Below, piece after piece: positions 1-6,556 of a DNA stretch of 12,605 bases (position 1 is the stretch's first letter; every line of letters starts with the position of its first letter). The DNA comes from Schlegelella_A sp038234975 (GTDB lineage: Bacteria > Pseudomonadota > Gammaproteobacteria > Burkholderiales > Burkholderiaceae_C). The stretch lies in assembly GCA_038234975.1 (NCBI GenBank), contig JBBSUK010000104.1:1-12605 (forward strand), read 5' to 3'. The translations under genes were made by a program, and so were the position numbers. The notes under the pieces are model-generated. The model was not told the origin of the DNA, ran no database searches, and saw only the letters and a program-made list of their open reading frames with translations.

Positions 1-339
1 CAGCGTGTCGGAGACCTGCTGCACCGAGTTGTAGATCGACTTGACGATCGGGATGCGGCTGAGCATCCGGTGGCCCTGCGTGAGCGACCACTGGCCGAAC
101 ACGTTGGCTGCGAACATGCCGGTCAGGAACAGGCCGATCAGGACGACCATGACGCCGAGCAGCGGAATGCGACGCAGCATGGCGATGAACGCGTGGCTGC
201 TCGCAGGCAGCACGAACTGCGAGCTGTCGAGCGCCCACTGGAAGACCCCGTCGAGCACGCCGGCGGCCGCCTGTATCACCCAGATGGTGATGGCCAACGG
301 CAGCCAGACGAGCAGCCCGGCGAGCAGGTACTTCTTCAC
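1..339 (-). CDS. DUF502 family inner-membrane protein, N-terminal part (cut by window edge)
   Basis: The frame reads inward from a GTG at 337-339 and runs off the left edge, so 113 residues are visible. The start VKKYLLAGLLVWLPLAITIW fits the usual DUF502 opening (MKKY, then a hydrophobic helix). Two membrane segments are visible, at about residues 4-24 and 58-80. Between them lies a short stretch that includes WALDSSQF. After the second helix comes the family hallmark RIPIVKSIYNSVQQVSDTL at about residues 95-113. DUF502 proteins have no settled biochemical role. The gene starts 23 bases after the fmdB-like stop, so it is probably the last visible member of the ubiJ-ubiB-fmdB transcript. In related betaproteobacteria this pair is usually followed by aspS, which would lie to the left of the window. 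GTG is preferred because no ATG is in frame nearby and the protein start matches the family. Confidence 0.88.
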   Translation of the reverse strand, partial: MKKYLLAGLLVWLPLAITIWVIQAAAGVLDGVFQWALDSSQFVLPASSHAFIAMLRRIPLLGVMVVLIGLFLTGMFAANVFGQWSLTQGHRMLSRIPIVKSIYNSVQQVSDTL

Positions 340-362
340 GGCGATCGCCTGCGAACGCGCGA

Positions 363-767
363 TCAGCCCGACGACTTGCCGGAGGACGACGGCGGCGGCG
401 GCGCAGCGGCCGGGCTCGGCGCGGGCGACGGCGACGGGGCGGCTGCCGGCGCTGGACTCGACGAAGCGGCGGGCTTGGCTTCGGCCGACGACGGGGTCGC
501 GGCGTCTCCCTTGGACTCCGTTGCCGCCTGCGGCTTGGCGCCGTCGCCATCGGTGGATGCGTCGGCCTTCTTCCCACCCTTGCCGTCGCCACGGAAATCG
601 GTCACGTACCAGCCGGAGCCCTTGAGCTGGAAGCCGGCGGCCGTGACCTGCTTGGCGTAGGCGGGCTGGCCGCATGCCGGGCACACGGTGAGGACCGGGT
701 CGGACATCCTCTGCAGCACGTCCTGGGCGTGCCCGCAGTTCGTGCAGCGGTAGGCGTAGATGGGCAT
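363..767 (-). CDS. FmdB-family putative regulatory zinc-ribbon protein with low-complexity tail
   Basis: This 134-residue protein opens MPIYAYRCTNCGHAQDVLQ, the classic FmdB/CxxC_CXXC_SSSS zinc-ribbon start. Four cysteines, C8, C11, C29 and C32, form two CxxC knuckles that should bind one zinc ion. The ribbon is followed by LKGSGWYVTDFR (about residues 48-59), also conserved in the family. From about residue 60 to the end the protein is a low-complexity Ala/Pro/Ser/Gly/Lys tail with no recognisable fold. The family name comes from a proposed formamidase regulator; the actual role is unknown. The gene lies 63 bases downstream of ubiB on the same strand, and a TACAAT hexamer in that gap may give it its own promoter. 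The start is fixed by the MPIY motif. I am sure of the family and not of the function. Confidence 0.93.
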   Translation of the reverse strand: MPIYAYRCTNCGHAQDVLQRMSDPVLTVCPACGQPAYAKQVTAAGFQLKGSGWYVTDFRGDGKGGKKADASTDGDGAKPQAATESKGDAATPSSAEAKPAASSSPAPAAAPSPSPAPSPAAAPPPPSSSGKSSG

Positions 768-814
768 GCGGGTCTCGAGCGCTGCTGGGGCATGCAGCGT
801 AAGGGCAACCGGCG

Positions 815-820
815 ATTGTA
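815..820 (-). promoter_or_regulatory. possible -10 hexamer TACAAT upstream of fmdB-like gene
   Basis: On the minus strand the 63-base gap between ubiB and the fmdB-like gene contains TACAAT, five of six matches to the sigma-70 -10 consensus, in an otherwise GC-rich stretch. A start of transcription would fall near 808 and give a leader of about 40 bases. The hexamer 17 bases upstream (ACACAC) is a poor -35, so support is weak. The same hexamer lies just before ubiJ. Confidence 0.3.
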
Positions 821-830
821 GGACGCGGGT

Positions 831-2390
831 TCAGCCCGTGTGTCCGCGCAGCAGCAGCAACGCCACCAGCACCAGGACGCCGGCGACAAACCCGGCCACG
901 CCGAGGACGATCGCGCCGAGCCAGCGGTTGAGCCGGCGCTGCTCGGCCACGAGCAGGCGCACGGCGCGGTGCAGGTCGTCGGCGTTGCGCTGCAGCGCCG
1001 CGTGCACGAGCCGTGGCAGCTGCGGCAGCAGGTGAACGTAGCGAGGCGCCTCCTTCTTCACCTGCGCCAGGAATCCCGGCCAGCCGATCTGCTCGTGCAT
1101 CCAGCGCTCGAGGAAGGGCTTGGCCGTGCTCCACAGGTCGAGGTCGGGGTCGAGGTCGCGGCCGAGCCCTTCGACGTTGAGCAGCGTCTTCTGCAGCAGC
1201 ACGAGCTGCGGCTGGATCTCGACGTTGAAGCGGCGCGAGGTCTGGAACAGCCGCAGCAGCACCTGGCCGAGCGAGATGTCCTTCAGCGGCCGGTCGAACT
1301 GCGGCTCGCAGACCGCGCGGATCGCGCCTTCGAGTTCGTCGATGCGCGTCTCGGGCGGCACCCAACCACTCTCCACGTGCAGCTCGGCGACTCTTCTGTA
1401 GTCGCGGTGGAAGAAGGCGATGAAGTTCTGCGCCAGGTAGTCCTTGTCGAACTCCGTGAGCGTGCCGACGATGCCGAAGTCGAGCGAGATGTAGCGGCCG
1501 AACGTCTCCGGCGCGAGCGACACCTGGATGTTGCCGGGGTGCATGTCGGCGTGGAAGAAGCCGTCGCGAAACACCTGCGTGAAGAAGATCGTGACGCCGT
1601 CGCGGGCGAGCTTGCGAATGTCGACGCCGGCGTCGCGCAGCCGCTGGACCTGACTGATCGGCACGCCGTGCATGCGCTGCATGACGATCACGTTGTGCGT
1701 GCACAGCTCCCACACCATCTCCGGCACGAGCAGGAGCCCGAGGCCCTGCATGTTGCGGCGCAGCTGCGCCGCGTTGGCCGCCTCGCGGACGAGGTCGAGC
1801 TCGTCGTGCAGATAGGTGTCGAACTCGGCCACGACCTCGCGCGGCTTCAGGCGCCGACCATCGGCGAAGAAGCGCTCGACGATGCGGGCGAGCGTGCGCA
1901 TCAGCGCGACGTCGTCGTCGATCGCCTCGAGCATGCCCGGGCGCAGCACCTTGACCGCGACCTGGCGGCCGTCCTTCAGCACCGCGAAGTGCACCTGCGC
2001 GATCGACGCACTCGCCACCGGCTCGGCCTCGAAGCTCGCGAACACCACCTCGATCGGCCGCCCGAACGCCTTCTCGACGATCGCCCTCGCCACGGCGGCG
2101 GGAAACGGCGGCACTCGGTCCTGCAACCTCGCCAGCTCCTCGGCGACGTCGGCCGGCAGCAGGTCGCGGCGGGTCGACAGCACCTGGCCGAACTTGACGA
2201 AGATCGGGCCGAGGTGCTCGAGGCCGAGGCGCAGCCGCACGCCGCGCGGCAGGTCGAGGCGACGGCCGAAGGTGACGACGCGGATGAGCGCGCGCAGCCC
2301 CGGCCGCCGCAGGCTCGAGAGGACCAGCTCGTCGAGGCCGAAACGGAAGACCGTGAACCAGATGACGACGAGCCGGGCGACGTGCCTCAT
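831..2390 (-). CDS. ubiB: UbiB, ubiquinone biosynthesis atypical kinase/ATPase
   Basis: UbiB belongs to the UbiB/ABC1/ADCK family of atypical protein-kinase-like ATPases required for aerobic ubiquinone synthesis at the inner membrane. The 519-residue protein shows the family landmarks in order: the inhibitory KxGQ motif (K66-F-G-Q69) followed by LSTRRDLLP; the alanine-rich loop replacing the kinase P-loop (ASASIAQVH, residues 126-134); VAVKV with K147 as the nucleotide-binding lysine; the ExD motif (E197, D199); the catalytic loop HADMHPGN (residues 280-287); and the metal-binding DFG at 304-306. A hydrophobic helix at about 490-514 is the C-terminal membrane anchor. Length is close to the roughly 545 residues of the E. 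coli protein. The ATG overlaps the ubiJ stop as ATGA, indicating translational coupling. All key residues are present, so the enzyme should be functional. Confidence 0.97.
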   Translation of the reverse strand: MRHVARLVVIWFTVFRFGLDELVLSSLRRPGLRALIRVVTFGRRLDLPRGVRLRLGLEHLGPIFVKFGQVLSTRRDLLPADVAEELARLQDRVPPFPAAVARAIVEKAFGRPIEVVFASFEAEPVASASIAQVHFAVLKDGRQVAVKVLRPGMLEAIDDDVALMRTLARIVERFFADGRRLKPREVVAEFDTYLHDELDLVREAANAAQLRRNMQGLGLLLVPEMVWELCTHNVIVMQRMHGVPISQVQRLRDAGVDIRKLARDGVTIFFTQVFRDGFFHADMHPGNIQVSLAPETFGRYISLDFGIVGTLTEFDKDYLAQNFIAFFHRDYRRVAELHVESGWVPPETRIDELEGAIRAVCEPQFDRPLKDISLGQVLLRLFQTSRRFNVEIQPQLVLLQKTLLNVEGLGRDLDPDLDLWSTAKPFLERWMHEQIGWPGFLAQVKKEAPRYVHLLPQLPRLVHAALQRNADDLHRAVRLLVAEQRRLNRWLGAIVLGVAGFVAGVLVLVALLLLRGHTG

Positions 2391-2977
2391 CGTTTCGGCG
2401 GCGGCCCGGGCCCGCGCGCCAGGCCGTCGATCGCCCGGTCGAGCTTGCGCGCGCCGTCACGCAAGCCCCGGGCGACGGCGCCGCCGATGTCGGCGATGGC
2501 GTGCGCCGGACCGTCGCCGACCACGCGCGAGAGGTCCTCCTCGACGTCCCAGCGCAGGTGCTCCGCGAGCCAGCTCATCTCGGTGGCGAGTGCCTCGTCA
2601 CCCTCGACGCTGACCTCGGGGCGGTCGCCCAGCACCCAGCGGGCGATGCCCTTCGCCGGGTTGGCGGCGTCGATGCGCAGGGTCAGATCGGCCGGCGGCT
2701 CGCCACCGGGCGCCGGCGCGGCCGCGTCGACGGCAGCGCCGTGCGCGACGGGACGCTCGAGCCGTTCGAGCAAGCCGGGTGGCGTGATGCGCAGGGCGAG
2801 CGACGGCGCAGACGGCAGGAACGCCGGCCAGCCCGCGAACTCGACCGCGACCGTTTTGCCGGCGTGCAGGGCGAGGCGGCGCATCGCCTCGGGCTCGGCG
2901 CGAATCACGTGGTTCGCGAAGAGGACGAGGCGCTCCGCAAGCGAGCGCTCGGCGAGCGCATTCATTGCCTCGAACAT
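2387..2977 (-). CDS. ubiJ: UbiJ, SCP2-domain ubiquinone biosynthesis accessory protein
   Basis: This 196-residue protein precedes ubiB and overlaps it by ATGA, the usual ubiJ-ubiB arrangement. UbiJ carries an SCP2-like lipid-binding fold and, in E. coli, works with UbiK to organise the soluble Ubi complex that holds hydrophobic ubiquinone intermediates. Visible signs are an N-terminal helix, a beta-rich core (about residues 40-130, including VAVEFAGW and ADLTLRID), then the characteristic LRWDVEEDLSRVVGD at about 141-155, and a charged C-terminal helix. Length is close to the roughly 200 residues of E. coli UbiJ. An Ala/Pro/Gly-rich linker at about 79-97 interrupts the core. Two starts are possible: the ATG at 2977 and an in-frame ATG four codons later (2965). 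The first is favoured by length only. It sits 6 bases after a TACAAT hexamer, so the transcript may have little or no leader. Confidence 0.88.
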   Translation of the reverse strand: MFEAMNALAERSLAERLVLFANHVIRAEPEAMRRLALHAGKTVAVEFAGWPAFLPSAPSLALRITPPGLLERLERPVAHGAAVDAAAPAPGGEPPADLTLRIDAANPAKGIARWVLGDRPEVSVEGDEALATEMSWLAEHLRWDVEEDLSRVVGDGPAHAIADIGGAVARGLRDGARKLDRAIDGLARGPGPPPKR

Positions 2978-2983
2978 GCGCGG

Positions 2984-2989
2984 ATTGTA
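2984..2989 (-). promoter_or_regulatory. candidate -10 box TACAAT for ubiJ-ubiB transcript
   Basis: In the 59-base gap between the divergent ubiJ and galE genes, the minus strand carries TACAAT (5/6 to the -10 consensus), ending 6 bases before the ubiJ ATG. Transcription would begin at or very near the A of the start codon, implying a leaderless or nearly leaderless message, or use of the second ATG at 2965. No good -35 hexamer lies 16-18 bases upstream. Confidence 0.35.
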
Positions 2990-3024
2990 GGCAGCGAGCG
3001 ACCGGCAAGGCGCTCCGCAACCCC

Positions 3025-3030
3025 GACAAT
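3025..3030 (+). promoter_or_regulatory. candidate -10 box GACAAT for galE-rfbC-ridA
   Basis: GACAAT on the plus strand ends 6 bases before the galE ATG, the same spacing as TACAAT before ubiJ on the other strand. It matches the -10 consensus at four of six positions. The hexamer 17 bases upstream (CCGGCA) is not a good -35. No Shine-Dalgarno sequence is visible before galE, which is compatible with a leaderless start. This is suggestive only. Confidence 0.28.
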
Positions 3031-3036
3031 GCAGCC

Positions 3037-4056
3037 ATGATTCTCGTCACAGGCGCAACCGGCTACATCGGCAGCCACACCTGGCTGGCCCTGCACGAGG
3101 CCGGCCATGCCGTGCTCGGCCTCGACAATTTCGCCAACAGCTCGCCCAGGGTGCTCGAACGGCTGGCGGCGCTCGGCGTCGACAGCAAGCGCTTCGTGGA
3201 GGCCGATGTCACCGATCGAGCCTCGCTCGACGCCGTGTTCGCTGCCAACCCGATCGAGGCCGTCGTCCACTTCGCTGCATTCAAGGCGGTCGGCGAGAGC
3301 GTCGCCAAGCCGCTCGCCTACTGGCGCAACAACGTCGGTGGCCTCGTCACGCTGTGCGACTCGATGCGCTCGCACGGCTGCCGCCGCATCGTCTACAGCT
3401 CGACCGCGACCGTCTACGGCCAGCCCGAGCAGCTGCCCGTGCGCGAGGACGCGCCGCTCGTGCCGTCGAGCCCGTACGCGTCGACCAAGCTCGCCGGCGA
3501 GCGCGTGCTGAGCGAGCTCGAGGCGGCCGAGCCGGCGTGGCGCAGCGCCGTCCTGCGCTACTTCAACCCGGTGGGCGCGCACCCGAGCGGCACGATCGGC
3601 GAGGACCCGCGCGGCGAGCCGGGCAACCTGATGCCGTTCGTCGCGCAGGTCGCCGTCGGCAAGCGGCCGGTGCTGCGCGTCTTCGGCACCGACTACGCCA
3701 CCCCCGACGGCACCGGCGTTCGCGACTACCTGCACGTGCAGGATCTCGCCGAAGGCCACGTCGCGGCGCTGCGCGCGCTCGTCGGCGATGCGGCGCGCTC
3801 GTTCACCGCCAACCTCGGCACCGGCGTCGGGGTGAGCGTGCTCGATCTCGTCGCGGCATTCGAACGCGCGAGCGGAAGGCGCATCCGGCGAGAAATCGTC
3901 GGCCGGCGCGCCGGCGACGTCGCTGCCTACTGGGCCGACGCCGGCCTCGCCGAACGCCTGTTCGGCTGGAAGGCGCGGCGCGACCTCGACGCGATGTGCG
4001 CCGACAGCTGGCGCTGGCAGCAGGCCAACCCCGACGGCTACGCCACGACAGCGTGA
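3037..4056 (+). CDS. galE: GalE, UDP-glucose 4-epimerase
   Basis: This 339-residue extended short-chain dehydrogenase/reductase interconverts UDP-glucose and UDP-galactose using tightly bound NAD+. The NAD-binding motif TGATGYIG (residues 5-12) follows the start directly, and this fixes the ATG at 3037; an open frame upstream adds only non-homologous residues. The catalytic set is intact: YSSTATVYG at 120-128 (with T124) and YASTK at 147-151 (Tyr147, Lys151). Further GalE hallmarks are LRYFNPVGAHPSGTIGEDP (173-191), NLMPFVAQVAVG (197-208), VFGTDYATPDGTGVRDYLHV (215-234) and GDVAAYWADAGLAERLFGW (293-311). Length equals that of E. coli GalE (338). It leads a three-gene plus-strand group with rfbC and ridA, pointing to supply of sugar nucleotides for surface polysaccharide. 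Substrate range could extend to UDP-GlcNAc; the sequence alone does not settle this. Confidence 0.96.
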   Translation: MILVTGATGYIGSHTWLALHEAGHAVLGLDNFANSSPRVLERLAALGVDSKRFVEADVTDRASLDAVFAANPIEAVVHFAAFKAVGESVAKPLAYWRNNVGGLVTLCDSMRSHGCRRIVYSSTATVYGQPEQLPVREDAPLVPSSPYASTKLAGERVLSELEAAEPAWRSAVLRYFNPVGAHPSGTIGEDPRGEPGNLMPFVAQVAVGKRPVLRVFGTDYATPDGTGVRDYLHVQDLAEGHVAALRALVGDAARSFTANLGTGVGVSVLDLVAAFERASGRRIRREIVGRRAGDVAAYWADAGLAERLFGWKARRDLDAMCADSWRWQQANPDGYATTA

Positions 4057-4610
4057 AAGCGACGGCCACCCCGCTCGCCGGCGTCTTCGTCGTCGAGCCA
4101 CGCGTCTTCGGCGACACGCGCGGCCACTTCTTCGAGAGCTTCAGCGCCCGGGATTTCGAGGCGGCCACCGGAGTCGCCACCCCGTTCGTCCAGGACAACC
4201 AGTCGCGCTCGTCGCGCGGCGTGTTGCGTGGCCTGCACTGGCAGGAAGTGCCGCACGCCCAGGGCAAGCTCGTTCGCGTCACCGCCGGGGCGGTGTTCGA
4301 CGTCGCCGTGGACCTGCGCCGCGATTCGGCCACCCTCGGCCGTTGGTTCGGCATCGAACTCAGCGCCGGGAACCACCGCCAGCTCTGGCTGCCGCCCGGT
4401 CTCGCGCACGGCTTCCTGGTGCTCAGCGACAGCGCCGACTTCCTCTACAAGACGACCGGGTACTACGTGCCGGCGGCCGAGCGCGCGATTCGCTGGGACG
4501 ACCCGGACCTCGCGGTCGCCTGGCCCGATGCCGGCGTCGCGCCGTCGGTCTCCGAGAAGGACGCGGCCGCCGGCTCCTACGCTGCCTGGCTGGACATCCG
4601 CCGCGGGTGA
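4053..4610 (+). CDS. rfbC: RfbC/RmlC, dTDP-4-dehydrorhamnose 3,5-epimerase
   Basis: This 185-residue cupin-type epimerase converts dTDP-4-dehydro-6-deoxy-D-glucose to dTDP-4-dehydro-L-rhamnose, the third step of dTDP-L-rhamnose synthesis. Recognisable motifs are DTRGHFFESF at 21-30, FVQDNQSRSSRGVLRGLHWQ at 45-64 with the catalytic His62, GKLVRV, VFDVAVDLR, the WLPPGLAHGFLVLS block and DFLYKTTGYY. The C-terminal SEKDAA is also typical. Length matches the family. The start chosen is GTG at 4053, overlapping the galE stop as GTGA; it gives VKATATPLAGVFVVEPRVF, a normal RmlC beginning. No rfbA, rfbB or rfbD is visible in the window, so the rest of the rhamnose pathway must be encoded elsewhere if rhamnose is made. 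The pairing with galE supports a polysaccharide role. Confidence 0.95.
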   Translation: MKATATPLAGVFVVEPRVFGDTRGHFFESFSARDFEAATGVATPFVQDNQSRSSRGVLRGLHWQEVPHAQGKLVRVTAGAVFDVAVDLRRDSATLGRWFGIELSAGNHRQLWLPPGLAHGFLVLSDSADFLYKTTGYYVPAAERAIRWDDPDLAVAWPDAGVAPSVSEKDAAAGSYAAWLDIRRG

Positions 4611-4670
4611 GAATCGGCATCGAACGCGACGCCACACCGGCTCCCACGCGCACACACCGAACCCGTGACC

Positions 4671-5054
4671 ATGGCTGACCTCCTGCACATCGCGCCCACC
4701 GGCGCGTTCACCACCCCGCCGCTCTCGACCGCCGTGCGGGTCGGTGACCTGGTCTTCGTGTCGGGAACGCCAGGCTACGACGACGAGGGCTGGATCGCGG
4801 AGGGCGATTTCGGCGCGCAGTTCGATCAGGCTGTCGTCAACCTCGAACGCGTCCTCGCGGCAGCCGGCGCGAGCCTGCGCCGCGCCGTCAAGGTCAACGT
4901 GCTGCTGACCCGGCTGAGCGACGTCGCCGAGATGAACAAGCGCTACGCAGGAACGTTCGGGCCGGCGCCGTACCCGGCGCGAACGACCTGTGTCGTCGCA
5001 TCGCTGCCCGACCCGCGGATGCTGCTCGAGATCGAACTGGTGGCGTCGCTGTAG
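4671..5054 (+). CDS. RidA/YjgF/UK114-family enamine/imine deaminase
   Basis: RidA-family proteins are small trimeric enzymes that hydrolyse reactive enamine/imine intermediates such as 2-aminoacrylate, protecting PLP enzymes; other subgroups serve specific catabolic pathways. The 127-residue protein shows VGDLVFVSGTPGYDDEG (24-40), the FDQAVVNLERVLAAAGASL helix (51-69), VKVNVLLTRLSDVAEMNKRY (73-92) and YPARTTCVVASLP (101-113). Arg104 corresponds to the substrate-carboxylate-binding Arg105 of E. coli RidA and E120 to its conserved glutamate, so canonical deaminase activity is plausible. The ATG at 4671 is preferred; a GTG two codons earlier (4665) is possible. Neither has a clear Shine-Dalgarno. 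A 60-base gap separates it from rfbC. It is the last gene of the plus-strand group and has no evident link to sugar metabolism. Assignment to a RidA subfamily is uncertain. Confidence 0.93.
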   Translation: MADLLHIAPTGAFTTPPLSTAVRVGDLVFVSGTPGYDDEGWIAEGDFGAQFDQAVVNLERVLAAAGASLRRAVKVNVLLTRLSDVAEMNKRYAGTFGPAPYPARTTCVVASLPDPRMLLEIELVASL

Positions 5055-5071
5055 CGCTTTCCGCAGACACC

Positions 5072-5087
5072 GCGGACGGCCGTCCGC
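5072..5087. terminator. perfect 16-bp palindrome between convergent genes, possible hairpin
   Basis: GCGGACGGCCGTCCGC is a perfect palindrome with 8-base arms; as RNA it would fold as a 6-bp GC stem around GGCC. It lies in the 33-base gap between the stop codons of ridA (plus) and the Tim44-like gene (minus), where a bidirectional terminator would be expected. There is no T-run on either side, so intrinsic termination is not demonstrated. Confidence 0.35.
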
Positions 5088-5816
5088 TCAGAGCAGGGCT
5101 TGCTGTCGCGCGAGTCGCCAGGCCGGTTCGTCGGCCTTGTCCGCGGCCAGCATCCAGAGCTCGCGAAAGGGTACCGCGTCGGCGTCGACCGACTCCCGGA
5201 TCAGGCCCGAGAACTCCACGCTCGCCAGCCACGCGCCACCGGCCTCCTCGAGCGCGAGAAGGTGCGCGTCGAGGGTGAGGACATCGGTGCAGCCCGTCGG
5301 CGAGGGCGACTCGATCGCCGACATCACGTCGCGCAGATCCTCGTACACATCGGGCGTCGTCAGGTGCCGCAGCGCCTGCAGGTCGCGGGCATCCCATGCC
5401 GCCTGCAGGCGGATGAATCGACCGCGCGCATCGGCGAGGACGACGGCGCCGTCGATGCCCGCTGGTACGGTCGCGTCGCTGCGCGGCGCGGGGCCGACGA
5501 GGTCGGTGCGGCGGCGGGTGCGCCAGGCAGCGGCGAGCCGGCTCGACAGCATCGGCCACGATGCGTAGGCGAAGGCGAGCAGCACGAGCGTCGTCGCCGT
5601 CGCCGCGCCGCCCAGACCCGAGAGCGCGCCGCGCGCCGCGAGCAGCGCCCAGAGCGTCGCGGCAAGTCCGAACGCGGTCGTCGCGACGCCGACGCCGACG
5701 CCGGCCGCGCCAGCCGCGGCCGCCGGCGTCGACGACATCAGAAGCGGCAGGCCGACGCCGAGCGACAACGCCGGCCTCGACAGGCGACACGCCCGAAGCA
5801 CGAGCGCCGACGCCAT
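5088..5816 (-). CDS. Tim44-like domain membrane protein downstream of ubiE
   Basis: This 242-residue protein starts 8 bases beyond the ubiE stop. The N-terminal half holds hydrophobic segments at about 15-35, 40-62 and 70-90, rich in Ala/Gly/Leu, followed by a basic patch WRTRRRTD (98-105). The C-terminal half (about 125-240) resembles the bacterial Tim44-like domain: RFIRLQAAWDARDLQALRHL (133-152), TTPDVYEDLRDVM, then DVLTLDAHLLALEEAGG, WLASVEFSGLIRES, PFRELWML and PAWRLARQQAL. The mitochondrial relative binds import components; in bacteria the domain has no settled role, although it recurs next to ubiE in betaproteobacteria. The protein seems shorter than the typical relatives I recall. ATG at 5816 was chosen; an in-frame GTG at 5831 overlaps the ubiE end and has a GGGG run a few bases upstream, so it is a real alternative. 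Confidence 0.8.
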   Translation of the reverse strand: MASALVLRACRLSRPALSLGVGLPLLMSSTPAAAAGAAGVGVGVATTAFGLAATLWALLAARGALSGLGGAATATTLVLLAFAYASWPMLSSRLAAAWRTRRRTDLVGPAPRSDATVPAGIDGAVVLADARGRFIRLQAAWDARDLQALRHLTTPDVYEDLRDVMSAIESPSPTGCTDVLTLDAHLLALEEAGGAWLASVEFSGLIRESVDADAVPFRELWMLAADKADEPAWRLARQQALL

Positions 5817-5824
5817 CGCGCCGT

Positions 5825-6556
5825 TCAGCACCGGATCCCCACGTGCAGGGCGACGACCCCAGCGGCGAGGTTGTGGACATCGACATGCGCGAAGCCGGCG
5901 TCCTTCATCATCGCCTTCAGCGTGGCCTGGTCGGGGTGGACGCGAATCGACTCGGCGAGATAGCGGTAGCTGTCGGCGTCGCCTGCGATCAGCTTGCCGA
6001 TCCGCGGCAGCACGTTGAACGAGTACCAGTCGTAGGCCTTCTCGAGCGGCGCCGCGACCTTCGAGAACTCGAGGACGAGCAGGCGCCCGCCGACCTTGAG
6101 CACCCGCGCCATCTCGGCGAGGGCCTTCTCCTTGTGCGTCATGTTGCGCAGCCCGAAGGCGACGCTGACGAGGTCGAACGAGGCGGTGGCGAACGGCAGC
6201 TGCTCGGCGTCGCACAACACCGCGGGGACGACGATGCCGGCGTCGATCAACCGGTCGCGTCCGCGAACGAGCATCGCCTCGTTGATGTCGGTGTGGACGA
6301 CCAGGCCGCTCGCGCCGACCTTCGGCGCGAAGGCGCGCGCCAGGTCGCCCGTGCCGCCGGCGATGTCGAGCACGCGCTGACCCGGCTTCGGGTCGGCGAC
6401 GGCGACCGTGTAGGCCTTCCAGGCGCGGTGCAGGCCGAGCGACATCACGTCGTTCATCACGTCGTACTTCGACGCGACCGAGTCGAAGACGCCGCGCACC
6501 CGCGACGACTTGTCGCCTTCGTCGACGGAGGTGTAGCCGAAGTGTGTCTCGCTCAT
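5825..6556 (-). CDS. ubiE: UbiE, bifunctional demethylmenaquinone/2-methoxy-6-polyprenyl-1,4-benzoquinol C-methyltransferase
   Basis: UbiE is the SAM-dependent C-methyltransferase of ubiquinone synthesis, and of menaquinone synthesis where present. The 243-residue protein carries both family signatures: YDVMNDVMSLGLHRAWK (31-47) and RVLKVGGRLLVLEF (151-164). The SAM-binding motif I is LDIAGGTGDLA (63-73), followed by HTDINEAML (88-96), DAEQLPF (116-122) and SVAFGLRNM (131-139). The C-terminal NLAAGVVALHVG is typical. Length is close to that of E. coli UbiE (251). The ATG at 6556 is at the junction of a perfect 14-bp tandem repeat that provides an upstream copy of ATGAGCGA out of frame. It lies downstream of the DUF971 gene and upstream of the Tim44-like gene in one apparent transcript. 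Confidence 0.97.
   Translation of the reverse strand: MSETHFGYTSVDEGDKSSRVRGVFDSVASKYDVMNDVMSLGLHRAWKAYTVAVADPKPGQRVLDIAGGTGDLARAFAPKVGASGLVVHTDINEAMLVRGRDRLIDAGIVVPAVLCDAEQLPFATASFDLVSVAFGLRNMTHKEKALAEMARVLKVGGRLLVLEFSKVAAPLEKAYDWYSFNVLPRIGKLIAGDADSYRYLAESIRVHPDQATLKAMMKDAGFAHVDVHNLAAGVVALHVGIRC

Noticed and set aside
840..2990. A 716-codon open frame on the plus strand opposite ubiB and ubiJ
   Set aside because: Same GC-driven shadow effect. ubiB and ubiJ carry intact family motifs, and the antisense translation has low-complexity composition without recognisable domains.
2965..3036. A 24-codon N-terminal extension of galE
   Set aside because: The NAD-binding motif follows the ATG at 3037 at the usual distance, and the extension would overlap the ubiJ start on the other strand.
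2962..4101. A 379-codon minus-strand open frame opposite galE
   Set aside because: galE on the plus strand has all catalytic motifs; the antisense product shows no family resemblance.
5690..5740. GCCGACGCCGACGCCGG run as a tandem repeat or CRISPR-like element
   Set aside because: It is a codon-level Gly/Val/Ala low-complexity stretch in a hydrophobic segment of the Tim44-like protein and has no regular repeat-spacer structure.
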